NCBI RefSeq assembly: GCF_019175385.1
Contig: NC_083338.1
Location: 91,161,777-91,225,776, forward strand
Source: Lycium barbarum
Taxonomy: Eukaryota; Streptophyta; Magnoliopsida; Solanales; Solanaceae
Length of the DNA: 64,000 nt
Direction of reading: 5' to 3'
This document shows, in pieces, positions 23,122-34,598 of the stretch (position 1 is its first letter; the number at the start of each line of letters is the position of its first letter). The position numbers and the translations under genes are program-made. The notes under the pieces were generated by a model. That model was not told the origin of the DNA. It did not search any database and saw only the letters and a program-made list of their open reading frames with translations.

Positions 23122-23579
23122 AGGCTAGCAGAGTTAGTTTGTTAGATAATGAAAAGCGAATCAGGATATCACACATAAATGCTCGATTGATCTCTTGTAC
23201 CGGGTTTTGGGTAGTTGGGTTTTCATTTGAGTGAGGGGGGATATAATATTTATAATATATAGGGACCGAGCCTTACGTAGACTGCCTACGTGTCGTTCTG
23301 CGGGAAGTCAGGCCCTTTCGTAGTTCGGTTGACATAAATTAAACTTAAACCCTACCTGTGACCAGTCCAGATAGAGGCTTCCTGCATATACCTCCTTGGG
23401 ATATCAGGTCGGCGCAGTTCTGCTTACACAAAATGGAGGGAGGGGGGGGGGGGGGGGGGAGTTGGGGGACAAATCCGTATTAAGTACAAAAAATGGGATC
23501 CCCAAAAGGTGACCTTTCTTTGATGTCAATATAGGTTGTTTGTCCGTTCAAACTTTTCTAGCAAAGGCCTCACGTTCTA
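23122..23579 (-). other. Tat non-coding spacer
   Basis: No coding frame. Holds two further copies of the CCTACGTATC...CAGGTC...GTAGTTC motif (23285-23326, 23381-23420) and a G-rich run at about 23440-23460. Confidence 0.55.
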
Positions 23580-23880
23580 ATACTGAGACAGGAGAACCAA
23601 GCAAATGGTACCCTTATAGACCATTTTCTCTAACTCAAACTTGAATGCATCGCATTCCTCTAGGTCGTGCCCTAAGGCTCCAGAATAGTATAGGCACATT
23701 TTGCGGTGGCCAACTCCCTCAGTTTGAGACCTTTCGTTCTGATGGGGCTAATTTTCCCAATACTAACCAACTTCTGGAAGATGCTGGCATAAGAGTCTCT
23801 GAATATTGTGAAGTCATAACGCCAAATACGAGTGTTCAGAGTAATTCCTTCAGTTGGCATAATATTGTTGTGGACCAAAA
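23580..23880 (-). pseudogene. Tat gag C-terminal fragment with CYYSGxxGHxxEEC knuckle
   Basis: Reads FRDSYASIFQKLVSIGKI and, after a frameshift near 23695, CLYYSGALGHDLEECDAF, the atypical zinc-binding pattern at the end of Tat/Ogre Gag. It is followed by KFELEKMV and soon a stop. In canonical elements this lies after the gag N-terminus, but here it comes before it on the minus strand, so the region is rearranged or derived from more than one copy. Confidence 0.6.
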
Positions 23881-24171
23881 GAGAATGCGGTCCCCATATC
23901 TTGGTGATGCGTTTCTCATCTATCAGCCTGATGAGTCTACTTTTGAAGGCTAAGCATTAATTGATGGTGTGCCCTGCCTAATCCTGGTGATATGGGCGTC
24001 TCTTGTGTGCGAAGACCGGAGGACAGGGTGGCAACCTGTCGAAGAAAACACAGACTATTCCTTTGCTTCGAAACTTCATCATCATTTCATCGCTCGTAAC
24101 ATACTTAGGTGAGAAGCGGTAAGGGAAATCCAATGCCTTGATCACAATAGCCCACCATTCGAGCTAGCTGG

Positions 24172-25722
24172 TCAGGCATACTCTCTCTGCTCCACGGGCT
24201 CCTGGTTATAGCTTGATAGCGCAGCAGAAGCTCCTTCCTTTTTTGGGCTCGAAGGTGCAGCAGAGGTTTCTTCCCTTTTTGGGCCTGACGGCTTAGCAGA
24301 GGCAGCCCCTTTTGATGGCCATGTGGCCTCCTGCGTGTCCGACTCCATTTCTTCTTCCTCAGACTCCTCCACTATTGGGATGTACTCGGGAAGAATCCCT
24401 TTTCCATTCTCCAAGATATTCTCCCCGTGAGCTTCGACAGGCTTCTCGGGCGAACTCTCCGCCGAGTCCATTAGCTCATTTGCCTCCTTAATCTTGGCCT
24501 TGACTGCTTGGATCTGCTTTTCGAGATCTTGAATCTTTCAACACAGCGAGACCTCATTATTTCTCATGACCTCGAGCTCAGGTGCAGTTTTGTTGTTCAT
24601 CTTCTGATACAGAGGAAGTCGTTAGGCTTAGTATGGGTAGCTTTGATCATTATTTTTCTTTGGGTGAGTGGATGATATTTGAGATCAATTAAGCATTCGA
24701 GAGAAACATATGAAAGAAAATAAAGTCACACAAAACAGTTTATAATATTATACGAAGCGCGCTCCTAAGCATACTACTCGTTTGAAACATAAATGTGTCA
24801 TTTGAATCAAACCATTGACCCATAATCATTAATAATAATATTCTTCCCCCAAGGGGTACAAAAGATAAGGTAAAGGAAGTACATAAAATAAATCAGCAGA
24901 TATGTCCTCCAGTGGTAGATGATTAAGCCTGATCCCTATCAATCTTGGCTTTTTTTTGCTTTCCGGAGGGTAGTCTGGATATGAAAGTGGGCCGATGTCA
25001 AAGTGGCCTCCATCAAAAACCCTTTCTGTGTGAAGGTTAGTGGGGAGACATCATCTAAAGTCTTCCTCATTTGATCATCTAGCTCAATCAAACAATTATT
25101 AGTAAACTCCAACTCATGTCTTAGACTTTCTATGACGTCTTTGTCATGCTCCATTTTCTCCAAATACTTAGTATCTCTGTCGTCAGCTCACCTTTGAACC
25201 AAACCGGTTCGGATCTCGGCTTGTGAATCCTTGTTTTGGACACAACTGTAGAGAATCGGTCTAGGAAGAAGTGTGCCTTGGAAATCGGCCCTCAACTAAT
25301 CCTTATACTCCACGACACAACCTGGACGAAACCTGTCTCCGGCTAAGGTATCAGGACCCCAAATCATGCGACCCTTCCATTCCCGTACACAATCCAAAGC
25401 ACTTGGTGATCTATCAATGTCATAGTCAATGATGAAATCTCCCATGCCTGCAATCTGGGGTATGACTTGGATTCTCCCAAATTGTCTCAAGACCGTGGTA
25501 GGTGCATAAGGGCGAATCCCTCGTATTCCCATAAGTGGCAAAAAGGGGCACTTTTATCCTTTAACCATAACTTCAATGGACACGAAGTCATGGAACACCC
25601 ATTGAATGCTTTCTTCTTTCAGTCCGGACAAAGTGAATGTCCAACTTTGTATGTTTTGTTCTTCGAAGTTTGGGAGAAAATCCAGAAGACTATCTCTTTC
25701 AGCCGGCTTACTTAAGTATTTT
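24172..25722 (-). pseudogene. Tat/Ogre ORF1, second half (DUF7745-like end and coiled coil)
   Basis: Continues 34920-35677 across the TR-GAG insertion. PLMGIRGIRPYAPTTVLRQF and DCVREWKGRMIWG (25541 to 25296) match the C-terminal part of the large upstream ORF protein of Solanaceae Tat elements. A heptad-rich helix (MEKMEHDKDVIESLRHELEF, 25163 to 24939) and an acidic, A/S/P-rich segment (24471 to 24172) follow. Several stops interrupt it. The role of this ORF1 is not known; the DUF7745 name is from memory of similar proteins. Confidence 0.55.
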
Positions 25723-28700
25723 TGTCACGACCCAGCCCCGTGGGCCGCGACTGGTGTCCTTCTGGGACACCCCAAACGAACTCACACCCAGACCATCGTA
25801 ATCAGACTCGTCCAAGCTCAACGTACGTTATTCGAACTCATCATCGTAATCAGACATCTACCGAACACTTATCCTAAGCAGTCGCCCGTACAGATCAGAC
25901 AAATCACAAATCAGAAGGAAGGCGGAATGTACATCGCCAAATTTCACACACACACATCAGAAGGGTGGCGGAATGCACATCGCCCCCAAATGCATACACA
26001 TACATACAACCTCGGAGGCCGACTTGGTCATAGTAGCGTACGGGCCACTTAAGATCGTAAAACAGACTCACATGCAAACACACCGGACCCACGACCCACA
26101 AATCTGACTACAGGCCTCTAGACAAAACAGAACATATGAACATATGACGGGACAAGGCCCCGCCGTACCCACACATCCACAAATGTACAAAATACAGACA
26201 CAACAAAAGACATGTACCAAAGTAGGCTCCGGATCAAAGGGGAGCTCTCCAACACAGCAGAATGAGTAGCCTAAACTGGAGGACCACCCAAACGAGCTTC
26301 TGTACCTGCGGGCATGAAACACAGCCCCCGAAGAAACGGGGGTCAGTACGGGAGAAGTACTGAGTATGTAAAGCAGAAGGTACAGAAATCACAAACACAG
26401 CTGGAGTCAGAAAGAACCAACACACCAACATCGCAAACAAAGCAAACCTGTGCGGGAGGCGAACGTACAAATGCAAATCAAATCATGTATAGGGTTTAGG
26501 AACGTGGTCACCCCCCGACGCTGGTGCCACAACACATCATAACTCCAGAAGGTTTCAAATCTCCGTACAATCTCCAGACACATCATATCACACACACATC
26601 ATATCATCAGAACGTATCAAATGCCATATCACATCATAACTCCATAAACGGTAACCGGCCCTATGGCGAGGCCTCGGAAACCGTAACACATCATAACTCC
26701 TGAATATATTATAGTGCGCACGATCACAAAGTCGGCCCGGGTACCGACGAACGAAGTCATAGCAGGCAGCACGAACAGAGTAGTGCAGAAATCATATGCA
26801 TATCAAAAATAATTTGTCGGACTTAACATATAGTTTACGTAGAGGTATATACTGACGCCCGAAGGATCGGAGTAGGAATCAGACTGATCAAATTATGCGT
26901 ATAAAAGTTACGAAGTTCCAAACTGCCAAATTCGCAAGAAAACTGTTCATAAGTCATTTTCCGAAAATCTCACATCATTCAAGTACAGAACGTACATTAA
27001 TGGCATAGAAAGTTTCAAACACATCCTTGGGTCCTAAACAGACGGTTGCGGATCATAACGGACACAAATGAATCAAACAAACCGAATAAGGGGATCCTCG
27101 GGGCTCGCGGGCCCACCTCGAGTCAAATTGAGGTGGCGGACACAAATCACAGACTTTCGGCTCCATAGAGCCATCTACAAAAGTTTCGAAGAGTTTCGGA
27201 CACAACAGCACAAGTTATGGAGGTACGAACATTCTTTTAACCAAATGTGACAAAGAGGGTTCAATCGCGCTGAGTGAATAGTGCTCGAACTTGAACCTCG
27301 ATTTCCAAGAGTAGGATTATTCCCGAGGGGCCGATCTTAACCTAGTATATCTAGGACATGCCAAAAGAATGATAGGTAGGCTTTACATACCTGGTTGGCG
27401 CCTTACGCTCCTCAAATCGCAATTCCCGTTTCGTCCAGAAACTGCAAATGGTCACTTTTACCAGTTACTATTCATGAGAATTAACATTTTAGTCTTTGGG
27501 CTATATTTGGCTACCGAAATTTCGGCAGCACTTCCCCTATAAATCTAACACCCCCGAGACTTAGCTCGGCTCAAAACACAACAACAACAACAGCCCAAAC
27601 ATCATTAAACCATACAAACCACAATCATATTACATTAACTTCAAAATTTCACTTTAATACATAAGTTGGCAAATTCTTGATTCAACTTCAAAATTCCAAA
27701 TCTATTTCCACATTAGTCCATTCATTCACTCATTCCCAATTATTCAAACACACTACATACAAGTTCCAAATCACATACAAACATCCCCAAAGTTCACTAC
27801 TTTCCAATTTTCATTCAAAACACCAAAAGTTACGACGAACGTTCTAACTTGCGTCGTTTCATTCCACATTCGTTATCATCAACCATAAATCTTATTTAAG
27901 GTCTTTAGTGTCATAAATATACTATGATATACACAAATATACCAAATGTATACGCTTTCCAATAACGTCCGAAATTATTTTCTAACACCAACTCAATTCT
28001 TTAATCAATCCTTCACAACATAAAGATCACCACAACACATTATTCAAACTAAACAAGATAAAATTCTTATGGCTTGCACCCCATGGAACTCACGGCCAAA
28101 CACTCCCCTTTTACACACACACACCATGCACAAACACAACCTCATCCCACAATCTTCACACTAATTCAATCACCAACACATATACATCCATTTCATATCA
28201 TTAAAACATAAAAATCTTACCTTGTTCTTAAGATTCCGATTCGCCGCAAACGTCGCCCTTTCGTCAAACTAATTGTACCACCACGAAGAGCACCTCGAAC
28301 TCATCAATCATTCCAAAAGAGACTAGGTGATTGGATTAGAAACAAGCCACGATTTTTTTTTTTCTTTCTCTTTCTTTTTCGTCCGAGAGCACCTTCAATG
28401 GTGTTCTTGAGATTTTTTCTTTTTGATCTTGATAAGGTTAAGTCCATATCATATATATCCACTACTAAGTGTCATGTGCATAGCACATGACATTTAAAGA
28501 TGGGCTTGGGCCAACCAAGTGGCCGGCCACCCCACAAAATCTTGGGCCCAATTTCTTTGTTCAATTTCTTGGCCCAATACATAAAACGTCCCGTTTTGTA
28601 ATTCCCGAAACTAATTTCTAAAATTCCGAATTTACCCTCGGCCCTCCCCGAGGTCTTGACATCAATGATTTCATGATCAATATGAGCATACCAACTTGAA

Positions 28701-28776
28701 TCAAATTATTTCCTCAACACACACAAGTCTTATTTATTTCTCAATTTCCCGTTATACGAAAATACGGGACATAACA
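25723..28776 (-). repeat. TR-GAG 3' LTR (left copy)
   Basis: Starts TGTCACGACCC and ends GGGACATAACA on the plus strand. Same order of boxes as the right copy. No coding content. Confidence 0.93.
26306..26363 (-). other. Three-hairpin LTR module, TR-GAG left copy
   Basis: SL1 TCAGTAC/GTACTGA with 7-nt loop; SL2 CCCCCG/CGGGGG, a perfect 6-bp stem (26325-26342); SL3 CTGTG/CGCAG with one G.U pair. Contiguous. Confidence 0.85.
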
Positions 28777-28812
28777 TTCTCCCCCCCTTAAGAACATTCG
28801 TCCTCGAATGTT
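28777..28812 (-). other. TR-GAG polypurine tract and hairpin
   Basis: The polypurine tract (28777-28791) abuts the left LTR. Beside it AACATTCG and CGAATGTT form a perfect 8-bp stem with loop TCCT (28793-28812). Confidence 0.85.
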
Positions 28813-30175
28813 GAATCGACCTCATGGGTGTCGTACAACTCTGGGGGGGGTTCTTTTGATAGTTGTCCTTTATTGATTTCTCCGACATGGCTCCCTTACC
28901 AATACTCGGGGTAGATTCCTCACATCACCAATCCAAATGCCTTCATAATCCATTTTCTCGTACTCTACGTAATCACCGAACCATATGCTATATTCTTGTA
29001 ATAGACGAACGCTTTCCAGACATCATAGTCAATATCATTTTCTTGTCACACTTTTGAGTTTCCCTCACCCCATCGTCGTAATCTCACTCTACTTCATATC
29101 AGACACTTCATGCTAAACAGATTCAGAACTTAGGCCGGACGCGCATGCGTATATCGGACGGATTTATATCCAGAGTCAGACCCACAGAGGTGTGCCAGAC
29201 AGAAACGGATTCAGAATCAAACGCACAAAAGGTTCATCGGACGGGAACCTAGTCGAACGCAGAAGTACAGAGGTGTACTAGGTAGAGCCTCATCGGAATC
29301 AGAAGTGCAGAAGCACCACAGATAGGATGTCAATTTAGAATCAAATCATTCATATTAAGGCTCCAATAATTCATGAGAATTGCCCCTTGATTTGCAAACT
29401 CATTCACCAAGTCGTCACACAATTTACCTTGCGTCTTACGTATCGATTCCTTCAAATTTCCAATTACTCACACTGCTTATCTTTTCTTTATCACAACATT
29501 AGTCGCCGGGCTCAGCTCTTAGCCCTCCTAGGCACCAAATGAGAATCATACACACACATACACATACATATACACCTACACACGTTTACTCATACCTTAC
29601 CGGCGAACATCTCTGGCTGTTATTCAAATTCGTTCAATTTCCCAAGAGGTGTTGTATCCTTTCCTTTTCGCCCATTTAGTCCACCTCGTTCCGCGCGACT
29701 CTCGAAAGGGCACTAATTATTCTCCACACATTCTATTCACCTTTGGTTACCCCAAATTCCTATTTACGTTAATCATACTTACACTTGTGCAAAATTTTGC
29801 GTTACTTCCCAGGGGGTCACCCATCCCAGAATTGCTCTGGCTTGAGCACGCTTAACCCTGAAACTTTTACACATTTTGACGCGTTAGGGCTGATATAATT
29901 TCGCCAATTGCCTCGCACGACCTTTGTCACGTAATTTTAGGCCAAACGGGGTCTTAGCAAATTTTTCGGAAATTTTTCGTAGCGGGTCCCATTCTGACCC
30001 AAAGAGGTCGTTTGCTTTTCTGGCTGTGAGGTCTATCGTTCTAGTCTTCCAAATCCCATATATTTTCCTCCCACATGTATAGATAACTGCCTCGGATATT
30101 TTCATTAATTCGGATTCTTACCTTACCTTTACTGACACACACAAAAAAAGTATATCTCATAATACTGAGGTACAA
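28813..30175 (-). other. TR-GAG 3' internal region, non-coding
   Basis: Between the end of the gag frame and the polypurine tract I see no protein motif. It contains the 5S-derived segment (29804-29905) and short repeats of the form CAGAAGTG..AGAGGTG near 29160-29330. Confidence 0.8.
29804..29905 (-). other. 5S rRNA-derived segment in TR-GAG
   Basis: The minus strand carries GGTTAAGCGTGCT and, about 20 nt on, GGGATGGGTGACC followed by CCTGGGAAGT, matching the box A region, an intact box C and the 3' end of plant 5S rRNA. The 5' half is worn (ATCAGCCCTAACGCG against ACCAGCACTAATGCA). It is better preserved than the LARD1 copy and points the same way as gag. Not a functional rRNA gene; whether TFIIIA/Pol III still recognise it is unknown. 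Confidence 0.8.
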
Positions 30176-30221
30176 ACCTACCATTGCACATATTCATTAA
30201 ACAAAAAGGTTAGTAATATAC

Positions 30222-31650
30222 CTGGGTCTGCGTCTGGGGGTGCCTCTGGGTCCCGACGACCAGTCAGAGCATAGATGCGGTTCGAGGGACCGCTAGAATC
30301 TGAAGCCCCACCACGGCCTCTACCGCGGCCCGCTGGTGCTGGCATACCTCACCCCGTAGAGCGCGTGGCCGAAGGGGTAGATGACGAACTAGCAACGGAT
30401 CTCATCGGCGGTGCTGCGCTGCCGGAACCGCCTGCCCACGGACAATCCCGCATGATATGGCCCTGGCGGCCGCAAGCAAAACAGGCCCCCGTGGCCCTGA
30501 AGCACTCCCCTGGGTGCGATCTTCCGCAATACGAACACTGGGGTATGGGTGGCCTAGACTGACTGGGACCCCTGCTCGACTGAGGACCTGGGGCTCTGGA
30601 ACTCTGGTCTGCCCTGGACGGTCCTGCTCCATCAAACCTCTTACCAATAGACTGTGTGTCCCGGCCTGACGGCGGAAAGTGCCCGCTGGACTGATACTGC
30701 GGCTGCCCGCCCCGTGAATCTCCAGGATACCCCGCTGATCTGGCCCTCTTGGGCCGTCTCCCATCATACTCTCGGCTGGGCCGATCTGCTCGGTGCCGGT
30801 TCTCCATCCCCTGGGCGTAGGCCTGTAGACGGGCAATGTCCATATCTGTCTGCAATGATACCGCCATGCACCCGTCAATCAAGTAACGATCCAGCCCCAT
30901 AACATACCTATGCATCCGATCTGTCATATCTGCCACCACGGCATGGGCATACCGGGCCAGGGAATCAAACTCCAAATTATATTCACGGACGCTCCGACCC
31001 CTCTGCTGCAGATGCAAAAACCGATCAGCTCGCTCCCGTCGTAACTCTGGGGGCAGAAAGTGGCGGGTGAAAGCAGTCACAAACTGATCCCACATAGCTG
31101 GAGGAGCACCCTCACCCCGGGATAGCTCCCAAGTCTCATACCAATGCGCGGCAACATCCCGAAGTCTATGCGAAGCTAGCTCAACCGACTCGGTCTCTGA
31201 AGTCCTGACCAAGTCTAATGCACGCCGCATCCCCCGAATGAAGTCATGGGGGTCCTCGTCGGGCTTAGACCCGAAAAACTCTGGAGGGCCGCATAACAAG
31301 AACTCCCGAACTCTCAGGCTTTCCCGCCTGTCCTCATCATCATCGTCCCTCCGCCCGCGCCTGCGAGCCTGTCCGGCTACAATCGTGGTCAACAACTGTA
31401 TAGCCTCCCTCAGGGTCCTATCCTCCGCCCCTGGCTGAGGAGCTGGAGTCTCAGGAGCGGGTACACGGACCTCTGGAGCTGCTGAAGGTCCCGCTCCAGT
31501 CTGTACTAATGGGGGTGTAGCAGACCCCTCAGAATGAGGTGTAACCCCCGGCAAATCATAAACACGAGCCCGAGTAGCCCGTTGTGCCTGACTGGTCTCT
31601 CCCATCTTCGCCTTGCCCTTCTGGGCCGCCGTTGCCTTCTTCGGAGGCAT
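30222..31650 (-). CDS. gag: Gag polyprotein, Tekay-like, nearly intact
   Basis: Start chosen at the ATG ending at 31650 (MPPKKATAAQ); an in-frame GTG lies four codons upstream. The frame is open for 433 codons to a TGA at 30349-30351. Residues 1-75 are disordered and P/A-rich; 75-110 hold a short helix and a basic/acidic run (RRRGRRDDDDEDRR); 112-240 are the retrotransposon capsid fold (PPEFFGSKPDEDPHDF, AAHWYETW); the tail is R/G/S/Q-rich with CSYCGRSHPGEC and a CCHC knuckle at 390-403 (CFAC, GH, DC). The protein would form the virus-like particle and bind RNA. The TGA sits where CGA is plausible (CpG decay), and the frame stays readable for ~43 more codons (GRGRGRGGAS, NRIYAL), ending where protease would begin, at CAG/GTATAT (30222/30221). 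Confidence 0.88.
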
Positions 31651-31698
31651 CACTGCAAACACAACAACGGGTCAGATCAGAATGACCCTATTAACATA

Positions 31699-31718
31699 GC
31701 TCTATCGCACGATCTAAG
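31699..31718 (-). other. Conserved leader block
   Basis: CTTAGATCGTGCGATAGAGC in sense. The same block lies at 6671-6690 (LARD1), 43211-43230 (LARD3, one change) and 50479-50498 (LARD4), always downstream of the leader hairpin and, here, upstream of gag. Confidence 0.8.
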
Positions 31719-31763
31719 ATTCCAAAGAAAGGGCAACACAACATCCTAGATGTCCTGTAGCTC

Positions 31764-31803
31764 CTTGTTTATAGATGTGGTGCACAACACATCGATAAAC
31801 AAG
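31764..31803 (-). other. TR-GAG leader hairpin (dimerisation-type)
   Basis: 16-nt arms CTTGTTTATCGATGTG and CACATCTATAAACAAG pair at 15 of 16 positions around the loop TTGTGCAC (31780-31787). The loop's GTGCAC is a perfect hexamer palindrome. It lies 41 nt downstream of the PBS. Confidence 0.88.
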
Positions 31804-31844
31804 ACTCTACTAGACACGGCCTGTAGACATTCCGAGGACAAACC

Positions 31845-31856
31845 GCTCTGATACCA
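31845..31856 (-). other. Primer-binding site of TR-GAG (initiator tRNA-Met)
   Basis: TGGTATCAGAGC on the minus strand, four bases inside the right LTR. Confidence 0.9.
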
Positions 31857-32443
31857 CTTTTGTCACGACCCAGCCCCGTGGGCCGCGACTGGTGTCCTTC
31901 TGGGACACCCCAAACGAACTCACACCCAGACCATCGTAATCAGACTCGTCCAAGCTCAACGTACGTTATTCGAACTCATCATCGTAATCAGACATCTACC
32001 GAACACTTATCCTAAGCAGTCGCCCGTATAGATCAGACAAATCACAAATCAGAAGGAAGGCGGAATGTACATCGCCAAATTTCACACACACACATCAGAA
32101 GGGTGGCGGAATGCACATCGCCCCCAAATGCATACACATACATACAACCTCGGAGGCCGACTTGGCCATAGTAGCGTACGGGCCACTTAAGATCGTAAAA
32201 CAGACTCACATGCAAACACACCGGACCCACGACCCACAAATCTGACTACAGGCCTCTAGACAAAACAGAACATATGAACATATGACGGGACAGGGCCCCG
32301 CCGTACCCACACATCCACAAATGTACAGAATACAGACACAACAAAAGACATGTACCAAAGTAGGCTCCGGATCAAAGGGGAGCTCTCCAACACAGCAGAA
32401 TGAGTAGCCTAAACTGGAGGACCACCCAAACAAGCTTCTGTAC

Positions 32444-32501
32444 CTGCGGGCATGAAACACAGCCCCCGAAGAAACGGGGGTCAGTACGGGAGAAGTACTG
32501 A
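32444..32501 (-). other. Three-hairpin LTR module, TR-GAG right copy
   Basis: Identical in structure to the left copy: SL1 7-bp stem and 7-nt loop (32481-32501), SL2 six G-C pairs, SL3 five pairs with one G.U. Confidence 0.85.
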
Positions 32502-34587
32502 GTATGTAAAGCAGAAGGTACAGAAATCACAAACACAGCTGGAGTCAGAAAGAACCAACACACCAACATCGCAAACAAAGCAAACCTGTGCGGGAGGCGA
32601 ACGTACAAATGCAAATCAAATCATGTATAGGGTTTAGGAACGTGGTCACCCCCCGACGCTGGTGCCACAACACATCATAACTCCAGAAGGTTTCAAATCT
32701 CCGTACAATCTCCAGACACATCATATCACACACACATCATATCATCAGAACGTATCAAATGCCATATCACATCATAACTCCATAAACGGTAACCGGCCCT
32801 ATGGCGAGGCCTCGGAAACCGTAACACATCATAACTCCCGAATATATTACAGTGCGCACGATCACAAAGTCGGCCCGGGTACCGACGAACGAAGTCATAG
32901 CAGGCAGCACGAACAGAGTAGTGCAGAAATCATATGCATATCAAAAATAATTTGTCGGACTTAACATATAGTTTACGTAGAGGTATATACTGACGCCCGA
33001 AGGATCGGAGTAGGAATCAGACCGATCAAAGTATGCGTATAAAAGTTACGAAGTTCCAAACTGCCAAATTCGCAAGAAAATTGTTCATAAGTCATTTTCC
33101 GAAAATCTCACATCATTCAAGTACAGAACGTACATTAATGGCATAGAAAGTTTCAAACACATCCTTGGGTCCTAAACAGACGGTTGCGGATCATAACGGA
33201 CACAAATGAATCAAACAAACCGAATAAGGGGAGCCTCGGGGCTCGCGGGCCCACCTCGAGTCAAATTGAGGTGGCGGACACAAATCACAGACTTTCGGCT
33301 CCATAGAGCCATCTACAAAAGTTTCGAAGACTTTCGGACACAACAACACAAGTTATGGAGGTACGAACATTCTTTTAACCAAATGTGACAAAGAGGGTTC
33401 AATCGCGCTGAGTGAATAGTGCTCGAACTTGAACCTCGATTTCCAAGAGTAGGATTATTCCCGAGGGGCCGATCTTAACCTAGTATATCTAGGACATGCC
33501 AAAAGAATGATAGGTAGGCTTTACATACCTGGTTGGCGCCTTACGCTCCTCAAATCGCAATTCCCGTTTCGTCCAGAAACTGCAAATGGTCACTTTTACC
33601 AGTTACTATTCATGAGAATTAACATTATAGTCTTTGGGCTATATTTGGCTACCGAAATTTCGGCAGCACTTCCCCTATAAATCTAACACCCCCGAGACTT
33701 AGCTCGGCTCAAAACACAACAACAACAACAGCCCAAACATCATTAAACCATACAAACCACAATCATATTACATTAACTTCAAAATTTCACTTTAATACAT
33801 AAGTTGGCAAATTCTTGATTCAACTTCAAAATTCCAAATCTATTTCCACATTAGTCCATTCATTCACTCATTCCCAATTATTCAAACACACTACATACAA
33901 GTTCCAAATCACATACAAACATCCCCAAAGTTCACTACTTTCCAATTTTCATTCAAAACACCAAAAGTTACGACGAACGTTCTAACTTGCGTCATTTCAT
34001 TCCACATTCGTTATCATCAACCATAAATCTTATTTAAGGTCTTTAGTGTCATAAATATACTATGATATACACAAATATACCAAATGTATACGCTTTCCGA
34101 TAACGTCCGAAATTATTTTCTAACACCAACTCAATTCTTTAATAAATCCTTCACAACATAAAGATCACCACAACACATTATTCAAACTAAACAAGATAAA
34201 ATTCTTATGGCTTGCACCCCATGGAACTCACGGCCAAACACTCCCCTTTTACACACACACACCATGCACAAACACAACCTCATCCCACAATCTTCACACT
34301 AATTCAATCACCAACACATATACATCCATTTCATATCATTAAAACATAAAAATCTTACCTTGTTCTTAAGATTCCGATTCGCCGCAAACGTCGCCCTTTC
34401 GTCAAACTAATTGTACCACCACGAAGAGCACCTCGAACTCATCAATCATTCCAAAAGAGACTAGGTGATTGGATTAGAAACAAGCCACGAAATTTTTTTT
34501 TCTTTCTCTTTCTTTTTCGGCCGAGAGCACCTTCAATGGTGTTCTTGAGATTTTTTCTTTTTGATCTTGATAAGGTTAAGTCCATAT

Positions 34588-34598
34588 CATATATATCC
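34588..34598 (-). promoter_or_regulatory. TATA-like box of TR-GAG 5' LTR
   Basis: The minus strand reads GGATATATATG about 320 bp into the LTR; same position in both copies. Promoter role inferred. Confidence 0.45.

Noticed and set aside
29804..29905. A functional 5S rRNA gene
   Set aside because: The 5' half and middle differ at many positions from plant 5S rRNA and no T-run terminator follows directly; kept only as a derived segment.
30402..30878. 158-codon frame overlapping gag
   Set aside because: Out-of-frame shadow of the intact gag, kept open by its GC-rich, low-complexity tail.
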